Positions 63,101-64,000 of a stretch of 64,000 bases of DNA are shown here, piece after piece; the stretch's first letter is position 1; each line of letters begins with the position of its first letter. Location: the NCBI RefSeq assembly GCF_028649655.1, contig NZ_JAQSLN010000005.1:249409-313408 (forward strand), given 5' to 3'. The DNA comes from Halobacteriovorax sp. GB3. GTDB taxonomy: Bacteria; Bdellovibrionota; Bacteriovoracia; Bacteriovoracales; Bacteriovoracaceae. The position numbers were made by a program, and so were the translations under genes. The notes under the pieces were generated by a model. That model was not told where the DNA came from, searched no databases, and saw only the letters and a program-made list of their open reading frames with translations.

Positions 63101-63260
63101 TTCGAAAGAGTCTAAAGAGGCCCTTGAAACTTTAAAAGAAGTTGCCTTAAGTGGTGGAAATATTTTCGAAGAGCTTCTTAAAACAGTTAATTACTGTTCT
63201 TTAGGCGAGATTACTGGTGTCCTTTATGAGATCGGTGGTCGTTATAGAAGGAATATGTAA
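60105..63260 (+). CDS. icmF: Fused isobutyryl-CoA mutase (IcmF)
   Basis: Adenosylcobalamin enzyme that interconverts isobutyryl-CoA and n-butyryl-CoA, with its own chaperone built in. The domains in order: a B12-binding domain with DGHDVS (14-19) and GHNRSAQEVVDAAL, a MeaB-like G domain with Walker A GTGGAGKSS (186-194) and base-specificity loop NKFE instead of NKxD, a linker, then the large TIM-barrel substrate domain (from about 530 to 1050). The 1051 residues match IcmF. The start is ATG 60105 with CGGGGAA; a TTG at 60093 overlaps that site. Related fused mutases (for example pivalyl-CoA mutase) differ only at substrate residues. Confidence 0.94.
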   Translation: MKSLRFVTAASLFDGHDVSINIMRRLLQANGAEVIHLGHNRSAQEVVDAALQEDANAVALSSYQGGHNEYFAYIRELLDEAGATHVKIFGGGGGVITPSEIKALHEKGITKIYSPEDGMKLGLQGIIKDMIDRASFSTIENVEFINLKSKSLPKSDIARVITYIEDNGDLPFEVDQKSTPVLGITGTGGAGKSSLIDEVLLRFHRSYKDKKIALVSVDPTKKKTQGALLGDRIRLGSAVYENFYIRSLATRDSKSELSPQIKKVVSFLKSQDFDLIIVETSGIGQASDEITKVADKCIYVMTPEYGAASQLEKIEMLEQADFIVLNKFEKPRSEDALRDIRKQYRRNTGLFAGHPGSPTDEELPVFGTMASQFNDAGVNALFFELAKTFDFDVKDLEELKKERVPSNKTKIIPPERSLYLREISSACRKYNEAAERNAELVKDYEALQNVALMMPENKDVLAKLEEVKEKIPSDVFKEIEVFESAVEQYRSGIFTYKVRDKEINVKTKYTSLSHNEISKVGFPNLNSTYEKYRYIKKTNLPGHFPYAAGIFPFKRADEDPKRMFAGEGGPTRTNKRFHYLSENDPAKRLSTAFDSVTLYGEDPDLRPDIFGKIGEAGVSIATLDDMQELFKGFKLTDPMTSVSMTINGPAPIILAMFMNTAMKQDLEGDDFWDEEKRANVMRMVRGTVQADILKEDQAQNTCIFSLEFALKLMGDVQAYFCKNLIKNYYTVSVSGYHIAEAGANPISQVAFTLANGFTFVEYYLSRGMNIDEFSGNLSFFFSNGLDPEYTVIGRVARKIWAVAMRDKYGASKKSQMFKYHVQTSGRSLHAQEIDFNDIRTTLQAFLALSDNCNSLHTNAYDEAITTPTEESVRRAMAIQMIINREFGLNKTDNPLQGSYIYEELSEIVEEAILAEFERISDKGGVLGAMESMYQRGKIQDESLYYETLKDNGELPIIGVNTYIADNIDEQLNQEIELSRCSDEEKKDQINRLEEFKKRNSKESKEALETLKEVALSGGNIFEELLKTVNYCSLGEITGVLYEIGGRYRRNM

Positions 63261-63826
63261 TGACTAAAAAATCAAAAGTTTATACAAGAACTGGTGATAA
63301 AGGAACTACGGGACTCGTTGGAGGGTCCCGCATTTCTAAAGGTGAAGATTTAATTGACCTCTATGGTGAGGTTGATGAATTGAACTCACACTTAGGATAT
63401 GCCATCTGTCTTAATAAAGAAGAAGAGCTCAATAGTTTTTTTAAAAAGATCCAAGTTAAACTTTTTGATTTAGGTAGCAATCTTGCTTGCGAGCAAGATA
63501 AGCGATTGCAATTCAAGTTACCTCAGATTTCTGAAGAGGATATTAAAGAATTAGAAAGTGAAATTGACCGCCTTGACTCTACCCTTGAGCCATTAAAATA
63601 CTTTGTCTTACCTGGTGGAGATAAAGGTGCTACTTATTTCCATGTTTGCCGAACTGTTTGCCGTCGAATTGAGAGAAAACTCGTTAAAAGGCAAGAGGAT
63701 GCAAATGATTTACCATCTAATTCAACTCAATATATGAATAGGTTGTCGGATTATTTCTTTGTTGTCTCTCGATATTTAAATAAAGAGTCTGGAGAGAAAG
63801 AGAATTACTGGATACCTAATTCGTAA
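63260..63826 (+). CDS. ATP:cob(I)alamin adenosyltransferase (PduO-type)
   Basis: Makes adenosylcobalamin from ATP and cob(I)alamin and can hand it to the mutase. The PduO-family signature TRTGDKGTTGLVGGSRISK is at residues 9-27. YGEVDELNSHLG and VCRTVCRRIERKLV, with the nucleotide-binding Arg and Glu, follow. The 188 residues are right. The ATG overlaps the icmF stop (TAATG), so the cofactor-making enzyme is translated in fixed coupling with the enzyme that uses it. Confidence 0.95.
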   Translation: MTKKSKVYTRTGDKGTTGLVGGSRISKGEDLIDLYGEVDELNSHLGYAICLNKEEELNSFFKKIQVKLFDLGSNLACEQDKRLQFKLPQISEEDIKELESEIDRLDSTLEPLKYFVLPGGDKGATYFHVCRTVCRRIERKLVKRQEDANDLPSNSTQYMNRLSDYFFVVSRYLNKESGEKENYWIPNS

Positions 63827-64000
63827 TTACTTTTTAAACAAAGAAAGAATCTTATTTTTAATACCTGTTGATTCTTCATCTTCGTCTTCTTCTTTTTTTA
63901 ATTTTCTCTTTTTTGTTTTTTCTTGAACCTGTGGTTTCTTGCGTTCAATTTTAATCATGCGAGTTTGACCACTTGATTCCTCAAGATCGAAAAAGTTCTC
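63827..64000 (-). CDS. Unknown protein, C-terminal 57 residues (partial)
   Basis: An open frame enters from the right edge and stops at 63827-63829, directly abutting the stop codon of the adenosyltransferase gene. The visible part is extremely charged: a Lys/Arg stretch (KPQVQEKTKKRKLKKEEDED in part) and an ending with STGIKNKILSLFKK, an amphipathic helix that could lie on a membrane. The function cannot be told from this fragment. Confidence 0.65.
   Translation of the reverse strand, partial: ENFFDLEESSGQTRMIKIERKKPQVQEKTKKRKLKKEEDEDEESTGIKNKILSLFKK

Overview
The window is AT-rich, chromosomal, Gram-negative DNA with very tight gene packing. It contains no insertion sequence, phage module or CRISPR array. 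Many genes encode signal peptides, lipoproteins, outer-membrane barrels and peptidoglycan enzymes. Together with sigma-28-like and sigma-54-like promoters, NtrC-type control and AT-rich codon use, this suggests a predatory bacterium of the Bdellovibrionota, most like the Bacteriovorax/Halobacteriovorax group. That placement is inferred from gene content; no alignment was run.

Layout. 1-4927: F1 part of ATP synthase (end of atpF, then atpH-A-G-D-C) closed by a terminator. 5031-17930: envelope and housekeeping genes (unknown exported protein, lytic transglycosylase plus patatin phospholipase, small HTH protein, OM barrel protein, ligA, phospholipase D lipoprotein, radA, glpK with a small pilin-like gene, TlpA-like thioredoxin). 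17908-27272 (minus): a long run of closely spaced genes from an OM protein through a CFI-box protein, an LptF/G permease and a GT39-type transferase to def-fmt-rpe-hutH-hutI. 27328-34751: galU, two exported unknowns (one behind a sigma-28-like promoter), a porin-like protein and a class A penicillin-binding protein. 34765-37567: promoter, tRNA-Gln, prs, pth, ychF. 37564-42251: a second lytic transglycosylase, a HAMP protein, Mrp, a DUF4388-like protein and a small DNA-binding-like protein. 42471-46668: an exported acidic protein behind a sigma-54 promoter, then acyl-CoA dehydrogenase-etfB-etfA. 46680-53653: folK, lipoproteins, and a LysM / M48-like / AmgK / MurU peptidoglycan-salvage cluster, then small membrane and lipoproteins. 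53683-59479: endonuclease IV-like protein, then a unit of HtpX-like pseudopeptidase, CHASE2 histidine kinase, NtrC-type regulator and lspA. 59492-64000: ferredoxin, fused isobutyryl-CoA mutase with its cobalamin adenosyltransferase, and the end of an unknown gene.

How it fits together. Two lytic transglycosylases, a PBP and the AmgK/MurU pair form a wall cutting, building and recycling set. IcmF, cobalamin adenosyltransferase, an acyl-CoA dehydrogenase and ETF fit branched/short-chain acyl-CoA oxidation. HutH and HutI give a partial histidine degradation route.

Most notable signals: terminator-like hairpins buried inside coding sequence (in prs, and across the signal-peptide codons of the M48-like lipoprotein); two M48/HtpX-like proteins that have lost the HExxH zinc site; promoters placed so close to SD-less start codons that the mRNAs should be leaderless; and clear sigma-28 and sigma-54 promoter motifs in front of proteins of unknown function.
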